From Dyella flagellata (lineage in GTDB: Bacteria > Pseudomonadota > Gammaproteobacteria > Xanthomonadales > Rhodanobacteraceae), in NCBI RefSeq assembly GCF_030160275.1, contig NZ_BSOA01000043.1, positions 62,001 to 126,000 on the forward strand: DNA of 64,000 nt, read 5' to 3'. A program made the position numbers and the translations under genes. The notes beneath the pieces are model-generated. The model did no database searches and was not told the origin of the DNA. It was given only the letters and a program-made list of their open reading frames with translations. Below are positions 44,379-53,489 of the stretch, in pieces; the first letter of the stretch is position 1, and each line of letters opens with the position of its first letter.

Positions 44379-46148
44379 ATGCAAAAGAGCAAGGCTTCAA
44401 CGGTTTGGTCCAAGCTGGCTTTGAGTTCGCTGGGCACCTCGGTCTGCGCGGCGCTTTCCACGACCGTGTTGACGGTCGCGCCGGTACAGACGGCGTCTGC
44501 GCAAACAAGCTGTGCTGCGGCCTGGAGTGCTTCGGCCGTCTACACGCAGGGCCAGGTCGCCAGCGAGAACGGCATCAATTACGTGGCCAACTGGTGGACG
44601 CAGGGCAATGACCCGGCCACCAACAACGGTGGCGCCGGCAGCGGCCAGCCGTGGACGTCGCAGGGCAGTTGCGGAAGCTCGCCGGCTCCCACACCAACTC
44701 CTGCCCCGGCACCGACACCCACGCCAACACCGGCGGAGAGTTACGGTGCCACCGACGAGGCCGGCGGGGTGGTGCAGTTCTATGCCGACGGCGGCGCCTG
44801 GGCCGACCTCCATTACACCCTCGCCGGTGGCAGCCAGCTCAACGTTCGCATGAGCAATAGCGGCACCGACAACACCTACCAGGTTTCCGGCCTCAGCAAT
44901 GGCGAACAAGTCAATTACTGGTTCACGATCGGCCAGAGCGACGGATCGGCAGTGAATACGCCCAGCCAAACGTTGACCTATGCGGCGCCGACGCCCACTC
45001 CTACGCCGACACCCACGCCATCGGGCCCGGTGTTTCCCGCCGCAGGCACCACCTTCAACCTGGTCAACGGCACCAACGGCACCTATGCCGACAACCAGGT
45101 GTACTGGACCATGGTCGGCCAGGATCCCGCCCACCCCGGCACGTTCGTGCACGTCGATTGCGCCGGCGACCTCATTCCCATGGCGCCAGGTGACAACGGC
45201 GCGCAGAGCAAGAGCGGCCAAAGCTACGCCGACTACTCGATCCCGTTCTCGCAGTGCAAATCGTTCACCGTGCCGCAGATCCTTTCGGCGCGCATCTACT
45301 TGAGTGTGGGCAGCCCGATGTACATCCAGGCGGTAGGCAATCCGGTGTACGGCTACACCGGCCCGAACATCGACAATCCCAGCGATCCCAACCTTGATGT
45401 GACCTTCGACTTCGTGGAAGTGAACATCAACGCCAGCAACTTTTACGGCAATACCACGCGGGTCGACCAGTTCGGCATGCCGGTTCGCCTGGAGCTGCAG
45501 GATCCCAGCGGCTACGACCACACCGTGGGCGAAACCGAATCTCGCGCGGCGCTGTTCCAGGAGTTCGTGGCGCAGGTGCCGCAGCCCTTCCAGTCGCTGG
45601 CCCAGATCCAGGCGCCGTATCGAATCGTGGCACCGGCGCACGGCAGTTTTGGCGCTGGCGGCGCCCAGGCCACTTATCTGGACAGCTACATCCAGTCCAT
45701 CTGGAACCAGTATCGCAGCCAGTCCTTGGTGTTCACCGATGCCCAGGGCACCTTCACCGGCAACGTCGTCGGCAACCAGTTCGTGTTCACGGATGGGCAA
45801 GGGACGTACTACATCAACAATGTGCCGACTACGCAGGAAGTGCTGCTGGGCAACGGCGTGTTCAACGACGCCAGCAACGCCGCGGCAGGCGTTGCGACGG
45901 CCAAGCAATTGCAGATTCAGGCGCAGGTGGATGCCGCGTTGAATCGCCACATAGCGGAAAACGCGGCCGAGTGGGACACGTCGGGGGACTTCTACAACAG
46001 TGCACCGACCAACTCATACTCCGCGTTCTGGCATGCGCACAGTATCAATGGGCTCACCTACGGTTTTCCGTATGACGACGTGCGCGGTTTCAGCTCCTCG
46101 CTGATCGGTACCAATCCCACGGTAGCCACCATCACGGTGGGCTGGTAA
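44379..46148 (+). CDS. Secreted GH64 beta-1,3-glucanase with two carbohydrate-binding modules
   Basis: A 589-residue enzyme; AAGGAG precedes the ATG. Signal peptide at 1-42 (ending VQTASAQ). Residues 45-98 form a CBM5/12 chitin-binding-like module (CAAAWSASAVYTQGQVAS, YVANWWTQGNDP). A PTPTPAPAPTPTP linker follows. Residues about 119-200 resemble a CBM56-type beta-1,3-glucan-binding sandwich (GGVVQFYADGGAWADLHYTL, VNYWFTIGQSDGS). After a second PT linker, residues 215-589 are the GH64 catalytic domain (FNLVNGTNGTYADNQVYWTM). Glu347 and Asp363, 16 residues apart (DFVEVN and TRVDQFG), match the Glu/Asp catalytic pair known for GH64 laminaripentaose-producing enzymes. It should cut long beta-1,3-glucans; the modules fit fungal cell walls. 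Confidence 0.9.
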   Translation: MQKSKASTVWSKLALSSLGTSVCAALSTTVLTVAPVQTASAQTSCAAAWSASAVYTQGQVASENGINYVANWWTQGNDPATNNGGAGSGQPWTSQGSCGSSPAPTPTPAPAPTPTPTPAESYGATDEAGGVVQFYADGGAWADLHYTLAGGSQLNVRMSNSGTDNTYQVSGLSNGEQVNYWFTIGQSDGSAVNTPSQTLTYAAPTPTPTPTPTPSGPVFPAAGTTFNLVNGTNGTYADNQVYWTMVGQDPAHPGTFVHVDCAGDLIPMAPGDNGAQSKSGQSYADYSIPFSQCKSFTVPQILSARIYLSVGSPMYIQAVGNPVYGYTGPNIDNPSDPNLDVTFDFVEVNINASNFYGNTTRVDQFGMPVRLELQDPSGYDHTVGETESRAALFQEFVAQVPQPFQSLAQIQAPYRIVAPAHGSFGAGGAQATYLDSYIQSIWNQYRSQSLVFTDAQGTFTGNVVGNQFVFTDGQGTYYINNVPTTQEVLLGNGVFNDASNAAAGVATAKQLQIQAQVDAALNRHIAENAAEWDTSGDFYNSAPTNSYSAFWHAHSINGLTYGFPYDDVRGFSSSLIGTNPTVATITVGW

Positions 46149-46156
46149 GGGAGCAT

Positions 46157-46185
46157 GGGAAGGCCTCGCGCGACGGGGCCTTCCC
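46157..46185 (+). terminator. Hairpin after the GH64 gene
   Basis: A 9-bp perfect stem (GGGAAGGCC ... GGCCTTCCC) with an 11-base loop, eight bases after the stop codon. No T-run follows. It lies between convergent genes. Confidence 0.6.
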
Positions 46186-46211
46186 GCAACGGTATCAGCG
46201 CGCCCTGCTCA

Positions 46212-47420
46212 TCAGAACGAACCCACTGGAGCGGCAGAAAATAGCTTCTGTTCTGCCTGATCACCGGCCCTGAGGCGGTCAAAAGCTTGCCGTAGATCAT
46301 CAATCAGGTCGTCGGGTTCTTCCAGTCCGATATTCAGGCGTACCAAGCGCCCCTCATAGCCTCGATTCGGCCGGCGCAGATCCGGATAGACCATGGCCAG
46401 CGAAGCGGTGCCGCCCCAGCTGAAGCCCTTGCGGAATAGCGTAAGGCTGTCCACGAACGCCGAAACCTTCTCACGCGAGACCTTCGATTCGAGTACGAAC
46501 GAGAAGACGCTAGCGGAGCCTTTGAAGTCACGCTTCCAAATTTCGTGGCCGGGGCTATCCGGCAATGCTGGGTGCAGGACTGTCTCGACCTCGGCGCGGT
46601 CTTGCAACCACTTCGCGACCTTCAGCGTGCTCGATTCCAGCCGCTCAAGGCGGATGCCCATGGTTTGCAACCCGCGCAGGGCAAGGCTGGCGTCGTCCGG
46701 CGACACCGCCATGCCAAGCTGGCTCCAAATCGAGCCAAGCTTTTCGTAGAGTGCGGCGTTGGCCACCGATACAGCGCCAAGGAGAAGATCACTATGGCCA
46801 CCCACATATTTGGTGAGCGCCTGCACGCTTACATCCACGCCATGATGAAAGGCGTCAAACAACACGCCAGCGGCGTAGGTATTGTCGAGCGCCACCGGTA
46901 CACCACGTGCTTTGGCCGCAGCGACGATGGCGGGTACATCTTGGACCTCCATCGTCACTGACCCCGGACTTTCCGTCCAGATCAGCGCGGTGTTGGGTCG
47001 AATCAAAGCAGCGATTCCCGATCCGATCGCCGGATCGTAAGTCTCGATTTCGATCCCCAATCCCTTCAGCAGTCCATGGGCCAATTCCTTGCTCGGCCCA
47101 TAGGCGCTGTAGGGCACCAGACCATGACTGCCTGCCGTGCAGAAGGCGAGATAGACGACCGCGATGGCTGCCTGGCCGCCCGGGACGACGAAGCAGTAAT
47201 GCGCGCCGTCAAGCTCGGCAATCCGCGCTCCGAGTTCGAGCACCGTCGGACTGCCATAGAGCCCATAGGTGTAGCCGTGAGCCTCCTGCCGCCATTCATC
47301 GGCGATGTCGGCCGTCTTCTCGAACAGCACCGTCGAGCCACGATAGATGGGCGTCACCAGTGAGCGGAAACCACCGGGGGCGTGGGATGAGGGATGCAGC
47401 AGTTTTGAACGCCAGTGCAC
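46212..47420 (-). CDS. metC: PLP-dependent transsulfuration enzyme (cystathionine beta-lyase-like)
   Basis: A 402-residue Cys/Met-metabolism enzyme. Markers: PIYRGSTVLFEKTADI and YTYGLYGSPTVLELGARI near the front, the catalytic lysine in VQALTKYVGGHSDLLLGAV, and the substrate-site SWGGTASLAMVYP and YEGRLVRLNIGLEEPDDLIDDL near the end. The wording fits MetC-type cystathionine beta-lyases more than gamma-synthases, but the exact reaction cannot be settled. The divergent LysR gene 73 bp away and the palindrome at 47463 suggest local regulation. Confidence 0.87.
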   Translation of the reverse strand: MHWRSKLLHPSSHAPGGFRSLVTPIYRGSTVLFEKTADIADEWRQEAHGYTYGLYGSPTVLELGARIAELDGAHYCFVVPGGQAAIAVVYLAFCTAGSHGLVPYSAYGPSKELAHGLLKGLGIEIETYDPAIGSGIAALIRPNTALIWTESPGSVTMEVQDVPAIVAAAKARGVPVALDNTYAAGVLFDAFHHGVDVSVQALTKYVGGHSDLLLGAVSVANAALYEKLGSIWSQLGMAVSPDDASLALRGLQTMGIRLERLESSTLKVAKWLQDRAEVETVLHPALPDSPGHEIWKRDFKGSASVFSFVLESKVSREKVSAFVDSLTLFRKGFSWGGTASLAMVYPDLRRPNRGYEGRLVRLNIGLEEPDDLIDDLRQAFDRLRAGDQAEQKLFSAAPVGSF

Positions 47421-47462
47421 GGCTTTCTCCAGGTAGGTACGGCCATGCTAAACAATTGGTAG

Positions 47463-47479
47463 AATGCACGTGCTGCATT
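47463..47479. promoter_or_regulatory. LysR-type binding palindrome between metC-like and lysR-like genes
   Basis: AATGCA-N5-TGCATT is a perfect inverted repeat containing T-N11-A, the classic LysR-binding pattern. It sits 15 bases before the LysR gene start and about 43 bases before the metC-like gene, so it can control both. Confidence 0.65.
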
Positions 47480-47493
47480 TTATTCAGTGACCC

Positions 47494-48441
47494 ATGAAAG
47501 ATATGCACGTCAGCCTGCGTCGCCTCGATCTCAATCTCCTGCTGGTTTTCGATGCCTTGTTCCGGCACCGCAGCGTGGCCGCCGCCGCTGATGAGTTGTC
47601 GATGAGCCCATCCGCGTGCAGCCACGCGCTTTCCCGCATGCGGGATGCTTTATCGGATGAGTTGTTTGTCCGCTCCGGCAGCACGATGCAGCCCACGGCA
47701 CAAGCCCAGCTGATGGCCGATGGCATAGGCGACGCTCTTCGTATCCTTTCGGATCGACTGGGTAGTTCGGCACCGTTCTTACCGGCAAGCAGTACCCAGA
47801 CCTTTGTGTTCGCGGCGACTGACTACACCGCCTATGCTCTACTGCCCGCACTGATCGCCAGGATCGAAGGACTTGCTCCCCATCTTCGCGTCAAGGTGAT
47901 CTATGCCACCCATCAGGATTCGCTGGGTGAGATGAAAGAAGGGAGAATCCACTTCGCACTGGGTGTATCCCATGATCGCGTTGCCGCGCATGAGGGTGTT
48001 GAAGTCCTCGACTGTTACACCGACGACTACATAGTTGCCGCCCGCCACGACCATCCGCGGGTTGCGGGCTCACTTTCGCTCGAACAATACCTGGCTGAAA
48101 GGCATGTCGCTGTGCTGCCGTGGAGTGACTCCGGCAGTGTGATCGATGCAGTGTTGGCCCGGCAGGGGATACAACGGGATGTTGCCGTGCAGTTGCCGAG
48201 CTTGATGGCAGCCCCTTTCCTCGTTATGCGTACGGACCTCCTCATTACCTTGCCTCGACGAGCGGCACTCCAGTTCAGCAAGGTCGCCCATCTACGGCTG
48301 CATGCCGCTCCCTTCGAGACACCTCGCTATACGCTCAAGATGTTCTGTCACGCGCGCCACCAGAGCATGCCCGGGCACCGGTGGCTGCGCGAGCAGATGA
48401 GACTGGCCTTGAGCGAAGAACTGGACGCTGAACTGGAGTAG
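47494..48441 (+). CDS. LysR-family transcriptional regulator
   Basis: A 315-residue regulator: HTH at 7-65 (LDLNLLLVFDALFRHRSVAA, SPSACSHALSRMRDALSDEL) and effector domain at about 95-310 (TQTFVFAATDYTAYALLPAL, PRVAGSLSLEQYLAERHVAV). The LDLNLLLVFDALFR opening is typical of the NodD/LinR branch of LysR proteins. It is divergent from the metC-like enzyme gene and probably autoregulated through the palindrome at 47463. Effector unknown. Confidence 0.9.
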   Translation: MKDMHVSLRRLDLNLLLVFDALFRHRSVAAAADELSMSPSACSHALSRMRDALSDELFVRSGSTMQPTAQAQLMADGIGDALRILSDRLGSSAPFLPASSTQTFVFAATDYTAYALLPALIARIEGLAPHLRVKVIYATHQDSLGEMKEGRIHFALGVSHDRVAAHEGVEVLDCYTDDYIVAARHDHPRVAGSLSLEQYLAERHVAVLPWSDSGSVIDAVLARQGIQRDVAVQLPSLMAAPFLVMRTDLLITLPRRAALQFSKVAHLRLHAAPFETPRYTLKMFCHARHQSMPGHRWLREQMRLALSEELDAELE

Positions 48442-48517
48442 TTCGGTAGCAACACCAAGCAAAACGGGACCGGTCCAGGATGCCCCCATCTGCTCTATAC
48501 GCCGTTCAATCCTTGGC

Positions 48518-48688
48518 TCATGGCAGCGCATCCAGATGCATTTGTTTCAGGAATGGATCGTAGATCGCCTGCGCTTGAGGGCCGGACAAACCGGAGATCG
48601 GGCCGTCCTTGTCGCGGACACCGATACTCAGCACGTAGCGATCCTTGAGCAGGGCCGTCACAACTGTGAGCGCCTCGCGGTGTGTCAT
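48518..48688 (-). CDS. Small hypothetical protein (56 aa)
   Basis: The frame has strongly GC-biased third positions and sensible composition (REALTVVTALLKDRYVLSIG, PQAQAIYDPFLKQMHLDALP). AAGGAG lies directly before the ATG at 48688 (short spacing of 2); an ATG at 48715 would add nine residues with two cysteines but poor codon use. No signal peptide. No family recognised. Confidence 0.45.
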   Translation of the reverse strand: MTHREALTVVTALLKDRYVLSIGVRDKDGPISGLSGPQAQAIYDPFLKQMHLDALP

Positions 48689-48818
48689 ATCTCCTTGACA
48701 GCTTGCGCACAACATCGCAAGACTAGTCGACGGCGGTCATGAAGCTTCGCTATCAGCTGATGCGCAGCGGGCCAAGGACAAGGCCAAGGGGCGGGACGGA
48801 ATATTCAGGGGAAAAAAT

Positions 48819-49406
48819 ATGTCATTGCGTTGGCTATGGCTGTTGCCGTTGGTCGTGCTGCTTGGTGGTTGCGCTACCGACAAGAATATGAGTGACTCCA
48901 AACAGTTACCTCCCGGGACCGGCGTAATGGTCGCCAATCTCCGGGTCAGATCGCTCGGCGGTGTGGCGTACCCGCCTGTCACGATCAACTTCGACAAAAT
49001 GCATGGTGTATCCACTTCGAAAATTATTGCGTTGCCCGCACGTAATAATCTCATCGTGATGCAGCTTCCCGCGGGAGACTACAGCTGGACCAGTGTCCAT
49101 ATAGGCGACCTGTCCGGTTCAACGTCTTATCGCATGCCTTTCACGGTCGAAGCGGGAAAGATCAACTACGTCGGTGACGTGTTGCTGTTACTGGACAGTT
49201 ACCATCTAAAAAGGGCCAACGGCAGCGGCATTCCCGAACCTAGCTACAACTTCTTCATAAAGGACCTTTCGGCGAGCACGCTCCCCGGCGTAGCGTCCAC
49301 CTATCCGGAGTTGTGGCGCGCCTATCCCGTGGTGACGCACTTGACGCAAGATTTTCGGCGCAAAGAGTCAACTCCCTCGATTGATGTTCTCCATTTGTCG
49401 AAGTAG
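48819..49406 (+). CDS. Exported lipoprotein, unknown function (195 aa)
   Basis: GGGGAA precedes the ATG. The signal peptide MSLRWLWLLPLVVLLGGC has a clear lipobox (LLGGC, Cys18), then Ala-Thr-Asp. Asp at +3 is compatible with outer-membrane retention but not decisive. The mature part is mostly beta: VMVANLRVRSLGGVAYPPVT, NNLIVMQLPAGDYSWTSVHI and YRMPFTVEAGKINYVGDVLL. No catalytic motif is evident. Single gene. Confidence 0.82.
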   Translation: MSLRWLWLLPLVVLLGGCATDKNMSDSKQLPPGTGVMVANLRVRSLGGVAYPPVTINFDKMHGVSTSKIIALPARNNLIVMQLPAGDYSWTSVHIGDLSGSTSYRMPFTVEAGKINYVGDVLLLLDSYHLKRANGSGIPEPSYNFFIKDLSASTLPGVASTYPELWRAYPVVTHLTQDFRRKESTPSIDVLHLSK

Positions 49407-49479
49407 GCGCTGCCGTTAGTGCCCATGAAGGGCCTGGTTAACGACGCGACGACATGTGGACGTCCCCGCGCGTTCTAAA

Positions 49480-51774
49480 TCAAGAATGTGCCTGCCTGTC
49501 CGCGCGTGACACGCGTACCGGTATCGATTTGTAAGACGGTGTGCCGCTCGCTTTGTCGATGTAGTCGAGCGGCACCAGGCAATTGCCTTCCGGGTAGTAG
49601 GTGGCCACCGCACCTCGGGCGATCTTGTAGGCAACGGCGATGACCTTGCTCAGGCAGCGTTCCTGGCCCTGGCCGAAGGCGGTTTCCACCCGAATTTCGT
49701 CGCCTTCCTGGATACCCAGTGCGGCGAGGTCGGCCTCGTTCATGAATACGACGTCACGACGGCCGAAAACGCCGCGATAGCGGTCATCGAGCCCGTAGAT
49801 GGTGGTGTTGTACTGGTCATGGCTGCGTAGAGTGGTGAGCTTCAGGATCGTCGGATCGGTGCGGGTAGGATCTTCTTCCAGGCCGTGGAAGGGCAGGAAC
49901 TCAGCTTTGCCTGACGGCGTGTTCCAAATGCGCTCCGTGGGCGGCAGCGGCAGCCTGAATCCTCCTGGATGACGGATGCGTTCGTTGTAGTTCTGAAAAT
50001 CGGGAAAGACCGATTCGATCGCGTCGCGAATCCGATCGTAGTCGGCGATCAGCTCCATCCACGGCACGCGGCTATTCGGCAACGTGGCGGCAGCCAGGCC
50101 GGCGACAATGGCCGGCTCCGATCGCAGCGCTTCGGACGCCGGCGTCAGCTTGCCGCGCGACGCATGCACCATCGACATGGAATCTTCCACCGTCACCGCC
50201 TGCGGACCGCTCGCCTGCATGTCTCGCTCGGTGCGCCCCAGGCAAGGCAACAAGAAGGAGTGCTTGCCGGTGAGCAGATGCGAACGGTTGAGCTTGGTGG
50301 CGACGTGTACCGAAAGTTCCAGTCGCCGCATCGCGGGAAGGCACGCCTCCGGATCGGGCAAGGCCACGGCAAGATTCCCACCCAGGCATAGCAAGGCTTT
50401 CGAACGGCCGTCGACAATCGCCTGCATCGCCGCGACGGCATCGTGACCGTGTGTAGCCGGCGGTCGGAAACCGAAGGTCTTTTCGATCCGGTCCAGCATC
50501 GCCGCGGTGGGCTTTTCCGTAATACCGACGGTGCGATCGCCTTGCACATTCGAATGCCCGCGCAATGGACAAATACCCGCGCCCGGCTTGCCGAAATTTC
50601 CGCGCAACAGCAACAGATTCGCGATCTGCTGTACGTTCTGGGTCCCCATGCTGTGCTGGGTCATGCCCATGCCGTAGGTGACGATGGTGGCATTCGACTT
50701 GGCGTAAGCATCGGCAACGGCGCGCAATTCCGCTTCGCTCAAACCGGATATGGCCACGATCGCCGACCAAGTTGTCGCGTGCAGATCGGCGGCAAGGGCT
50801 TCGAAACCGTTGGTGTGGGCGCGTATGAAAGCGTGGTCGAGGATGGTGGAATTCGGTCCGGCGGCAGCATCCATCTCGAGCAGCGCTTTCATGATGCCCT
50901 TGAGCGCGGCCGCATCGCCACCGACCTTGACTTGAAGATAGGTCGACGCAATCGGCGTCGAACCAAGCGTGGCCATCTCAAGCGGGTCCTGCGGATCGGC
51001 AAACCGTTCCAACGCACGCTCGCGCAGCGGATTGAATACGATGATGGGTGCGCCGCGTCGGGCTACTTCGTGCAGCGTGCCCATCATGCGCGGATGGTTG
51101 GTGCCTGGATTGTGGCCCATGGCGATGATCAGTTCGCAGTGGTCGAAATCGTCCAGCGACACCGTACCCTTGCCGATGCCTATCGATTGCGGCAAGCCTA
51201 CGCTGGTCGCTTCGTGGCACATGTTCGAGCAATCCGGGAAATTATTGCTGCCCAATTCCCGCGCAAAGATCTGATAGAGAAAGGCTGCCTCGTTGGACGC
51301 TCGTCCCGAGGTATAGAACTCGACCCCATCCGGATTCGCCATGCCGCGCAGGATCTCGCCAATGCGCGCAAAGGCTTCGTCCCAGCCGATCGCCTCGTAG
51401 ATATCCTTCTGGGCGTTGTAAACCATGGGATGCGTCAGTCGCCCCTGGTCCTCCAATTGATAGTCGCTCCAGGCAAGCAGGGAAGTGACGGTATTCTTAG
51501 CGAAGAATGTCGGTGGCACACGCTTGGTGGTGGCTTCCCAGGTAACGGCCTTGGCGCCGTTTTCGCAGAACTGGAAAGTCGAGGTGTGCTTTTTGTCCGG
51601 CCACGCACAACCTGGGCAGTCGAATCCCTCCGGTTTGTTGGTGCGAAGCAGGGTTGCTGTCGCTTCGCCGGCTTCCATTTGCTCGCGCACGGCCCGCGCC
51701 GTTGCGCGTAATGCACCCCACCCACCGGCGGGACTTTCGTAAGGGCGAATGCCTGGAATCGATTTATCGGCCAT
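49480..51774 (-). CDS. Molybdopterin oxidoreductase alpha subunit (YdeP/FdhA-like)
   Basis: A 764-residue molybdoenzyme of the YdeP/TIGR01701 type. Near residue 50 lies the short cysteine pair FDCPGCAWPD, which replaces the usual N-terminal [4Fe-4S] arrangement. Further markers: YTSGRASNEAAFLYQIFARE, LGSNNFPDCSNMCHEATSVG, DFDHCELIIAMGHNPGTNHP, GMTQHSMGTQNVQQIANLLL and a C-terminal molybdopterin-dinucleotide-binding domain (LTTLRSHDQYNTTIYGLDDRY). In E. coli YdeP has an acid-resistance link; substrate unknown. The ATG at 51774 is used, the upstream extension has no site. No fdhD-like gene is adjacent in the window. Confidence 0.87.
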   Translation of the reverse strand: MADKSIPGIRPYESPAGGWGALRATARAVREQMEAGEATATLLRTNKPEGFDCPGCAWPDKKHTSTFQFCENGAKAVTWEATTKRVPPTFFAKNTVTSLLAWSDYQLEDQGRLTHPMVYNAQKDIYEAIGWDEAFARIGEILRGMANPDGVEFYTSGRASNEAAFLYQIFARELGSNNFPDCSNMCHEATSVGLPQSIGIGKGTVSLDDFDHCELIIAMGHNPGTNHPRMMGTLHEVARRGAPIIVFNPLRERALERFADPQDPLEMATLGSTPIASTYLQVKVGGDAAALKGIMKALLEMDAAAGPNSTILDHAFIRAHTNGFEALAADLHATTWSAIVAISGLSEAELRAVADAYAKSNATIVTYGMGMTQHSMGTQNVQQIANLLLLRGNFGKPGAGICPLRGHSNVQGDRTVGITEKPTAAMLDRIEKTFGFRPPATHGHDAVAAMQAIVDGRSKALLCLGGNLAVALPDPEACLPAMRRLELSVHVATKLNRSHLLTGKHSFLLPCLGRTERDMQASGPQAVTVEDSMSMVHASRGKLTPASEALRSEPAIVAGLAAATLPNSRVPWMELIADYDRIRDAIESVFPDFQNYNERIRHPGGFRLPLPPTERIWNTPSGKAEFLPFHGLEEDPTRTDPTILKLTTLRSHDQYNTTIYGLDDRYRGVFGRRDVVFMNEADLAALGIQEGDEIRVETAFGQGQERCLSKVIAVAYKIARGAVATYYPEGNCLVPLDYIDKASGTPSYKSIPVRVSRADRQAHS

Positions 51775-51998
51775 GACGCTACCTTTAAAGTGCTCAAGCC
51801 CAGCGGTACAAGGCTGCATGCGATGTTAGCTCGCAAGCGTGCATTTGTACCGAAGGCAGTGTTGTCGTCATTCGAAAACGGTCGCAGCCAGCTTAGCTCC
51901 ATGCTCAGCTAATGGGTCGTGAAATTCGGCCGTAGCGTTGGAGAAATGCCGTGCCCAGCTTCCAGGGATAGCCTGCCTTGAAAACGAATAAGACTTAG

Positions 51999-53489
51999 CT
52001 ACGCACAGTCGAACAAGGTCATGAATCCGAAATCCATATGCAGCTGCATATGGCAGTGAAACAGCGATAGCCCGCGCTGATCAGCGGTGAAGTCGATATC
52101 CATGCTCTGGTAGCCGCCGAGCATCGCTACGTCCTTGATCAAGCCGCCGATGGGTTGGCCGGCGATGCGGGTGATCTCGAAACTGTGCCGATGCAAATGC
52201 ATGGGATGGATATCGTCACTGGCGTTGTGCATACGCAGCCGATAGCGCTTGCCGTACTTCAGATGAAATATAGGCTTCATGGCTTGCATGTCGAAGGCCA
52301 CGTCGTTAATGGTCCATCGGTTGAAGCCGTTGATGGCGGCGTTCTGCTTGGCGAACGTCATCTCGATGATTTCGTCCGGCTCGGCCGATTTGGCATTGGA
52401 CAGCGCGAAGCGCCGGTAATCCCAGGCGTAGGGCGACGGTTTGATCCATTGCGGTTTGCCGCGATGGCCGGCGTACTCCACCACGATGCCCATGCCATGG
52501 CCGCGGTCGTCATCATCGAGATCGCCCAGGATCCATGTGCCGGGATGGTTCATTTCGACCATGGCACTGATACGCTCGGCGGTGCCGATCCACAGTACCG
52601 GTACCTCGGCAGGGTGGGGCACCGGGTTGCCATCGAGCGCTACCACCTTGAACGTATGCCCGGGTAGCGCAAGGCTGCGGATCTCGGTCGCGCTGCCGTT
52701 GAGCACATGCAACAGCAGCCGCTCGCCGGGCTTGACCCGAATCGGTTCGCCGGACCCAAGCATGCGGCCATTGATGGCGAAGGCCTGATAGCCCACTTCG
52801 TAGCCCTTGGCCTTGCCGCTCGCCAGCGACGCTTTCATGGCCGACTCGCCGCGCTCTTCCAGCGAAGGCTCGCGCTCGCTCGGGCGCAGGAAATCCATCG
52901 CCATGTCGCCGCCCTTGCTGAAGTAGGGATCGAACTCCTTCAGTACCAGAAAGACTTCCTGGTCATAGCTGCCCGGTTCATGGCGCGGCTCGATATACAC
53001 CGGGCCCACCTGGCCGCTGTACTGCCCCAGGGTCAGATCGCTGCCGGCGACAACATGCGTGTGATAGAAACGGAATCCCGACGGACCGGGCACGAACGAC
53101 AGGCGGCGCATGCCGTGTGGCGCAATGTAGGGCGAGCCTTCCTCGGCCGCGCCATCGATAGCCATCGGAACGGCCTGTCCGTGCCAGTGCAATTGCTCGG
53201 GAACGGCTGTGTCGTTGTAGACATCGACCACGACCCGCTGTCCTTCCTTAAGGCGGATCAGCGGACCAGGAAATTGGCCGTTGTAGGTGGTGGTGGACAC
53301 GATGTGATCAGGGGCCAGTTCCACCAGGCTACGCGCGATGCGCAGTGTGTAGTCGGCTTTGCCTTGCGGTACAGCGGCTGGCGCCATTGACGTTGCGGCC
53401 AGGGAGTTGGCGCGCCCCAAGACAGGCAATCCTCCCGCCAAGGCGGCCAAACCGCCAAGCTTCAGGAAATCACGACGATCGATCGGCAT
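51999..53489 (-). CDS. Tat-exported multicopper oxidase
   Basis: A 496-residue protein. Residues 1-25 are a twin-arginine signal (DRRDFLKLGGLAALAGG). Three cupredoxin domains follow with the four copper motifs in order: QLHWHGQAVP, RFYHTHVV, HPMHLHRHSFEI and LFHCHMQLHMDFGFM. The last has HCH plus Met-type axial ligand, as in type 1 copper sites. It resembles CueO/laccase-like and copper-resistance oxidases; substrate (Cu(I), phenols or metals) is open. No Met-rich loop like CueO's is obvious. Stand-alone gene. Confidence 0.9.
   Translation of the reverse strand: MPIDRRDFLKLGGLAALAGGLPVLGRANSLAATSMAPAAVPQGKADYTLRIARSLVELAPDHIVSTTTYNGQFPGPLIRLKEGQRVVVDVYNDTAVPEQLHWHGQAVPMAIDGAAEEGSPYIAPHGMRRLSFVPGPSGFRFYHTHVVAGSDLTLGQYSGQVGPVYIEPRHEPGSYDQEVFLVLKEFDPYFSKGGDMAMDFLRPSEREPSLEERGESAMKASLASGKAKGYEVGYQAFAINGRMLGSGEPIRVKPGERLLLHVLNGSATEIRSLALPGHTFKVVALDGNPVPHPAEVPVLWIGTAERISAMVEMNHPGTWILGDLDDDDRGHGMGIVVEYAGHRGKPQWIKPSPYAWDYRRFALSNAKSAEPDEIIEMTFAKQNAAINGFNRWTINDVAFDMQAMKPIFHLKYGKRYRLRMHNASDDIHPMHLHRHSFEITRIAGQPIGGLIKDVAMLGGYQSMDIDFTADQRGLSLFHCHMQLHMDFGFMTLFDCA

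Noticed and set aside
44397-45950. A 517-codon open frame antisense to the GH64 gene
   Set aside because: It mirrors the GC-rich codons of the real gene, has no ribosome binding site and no domain.
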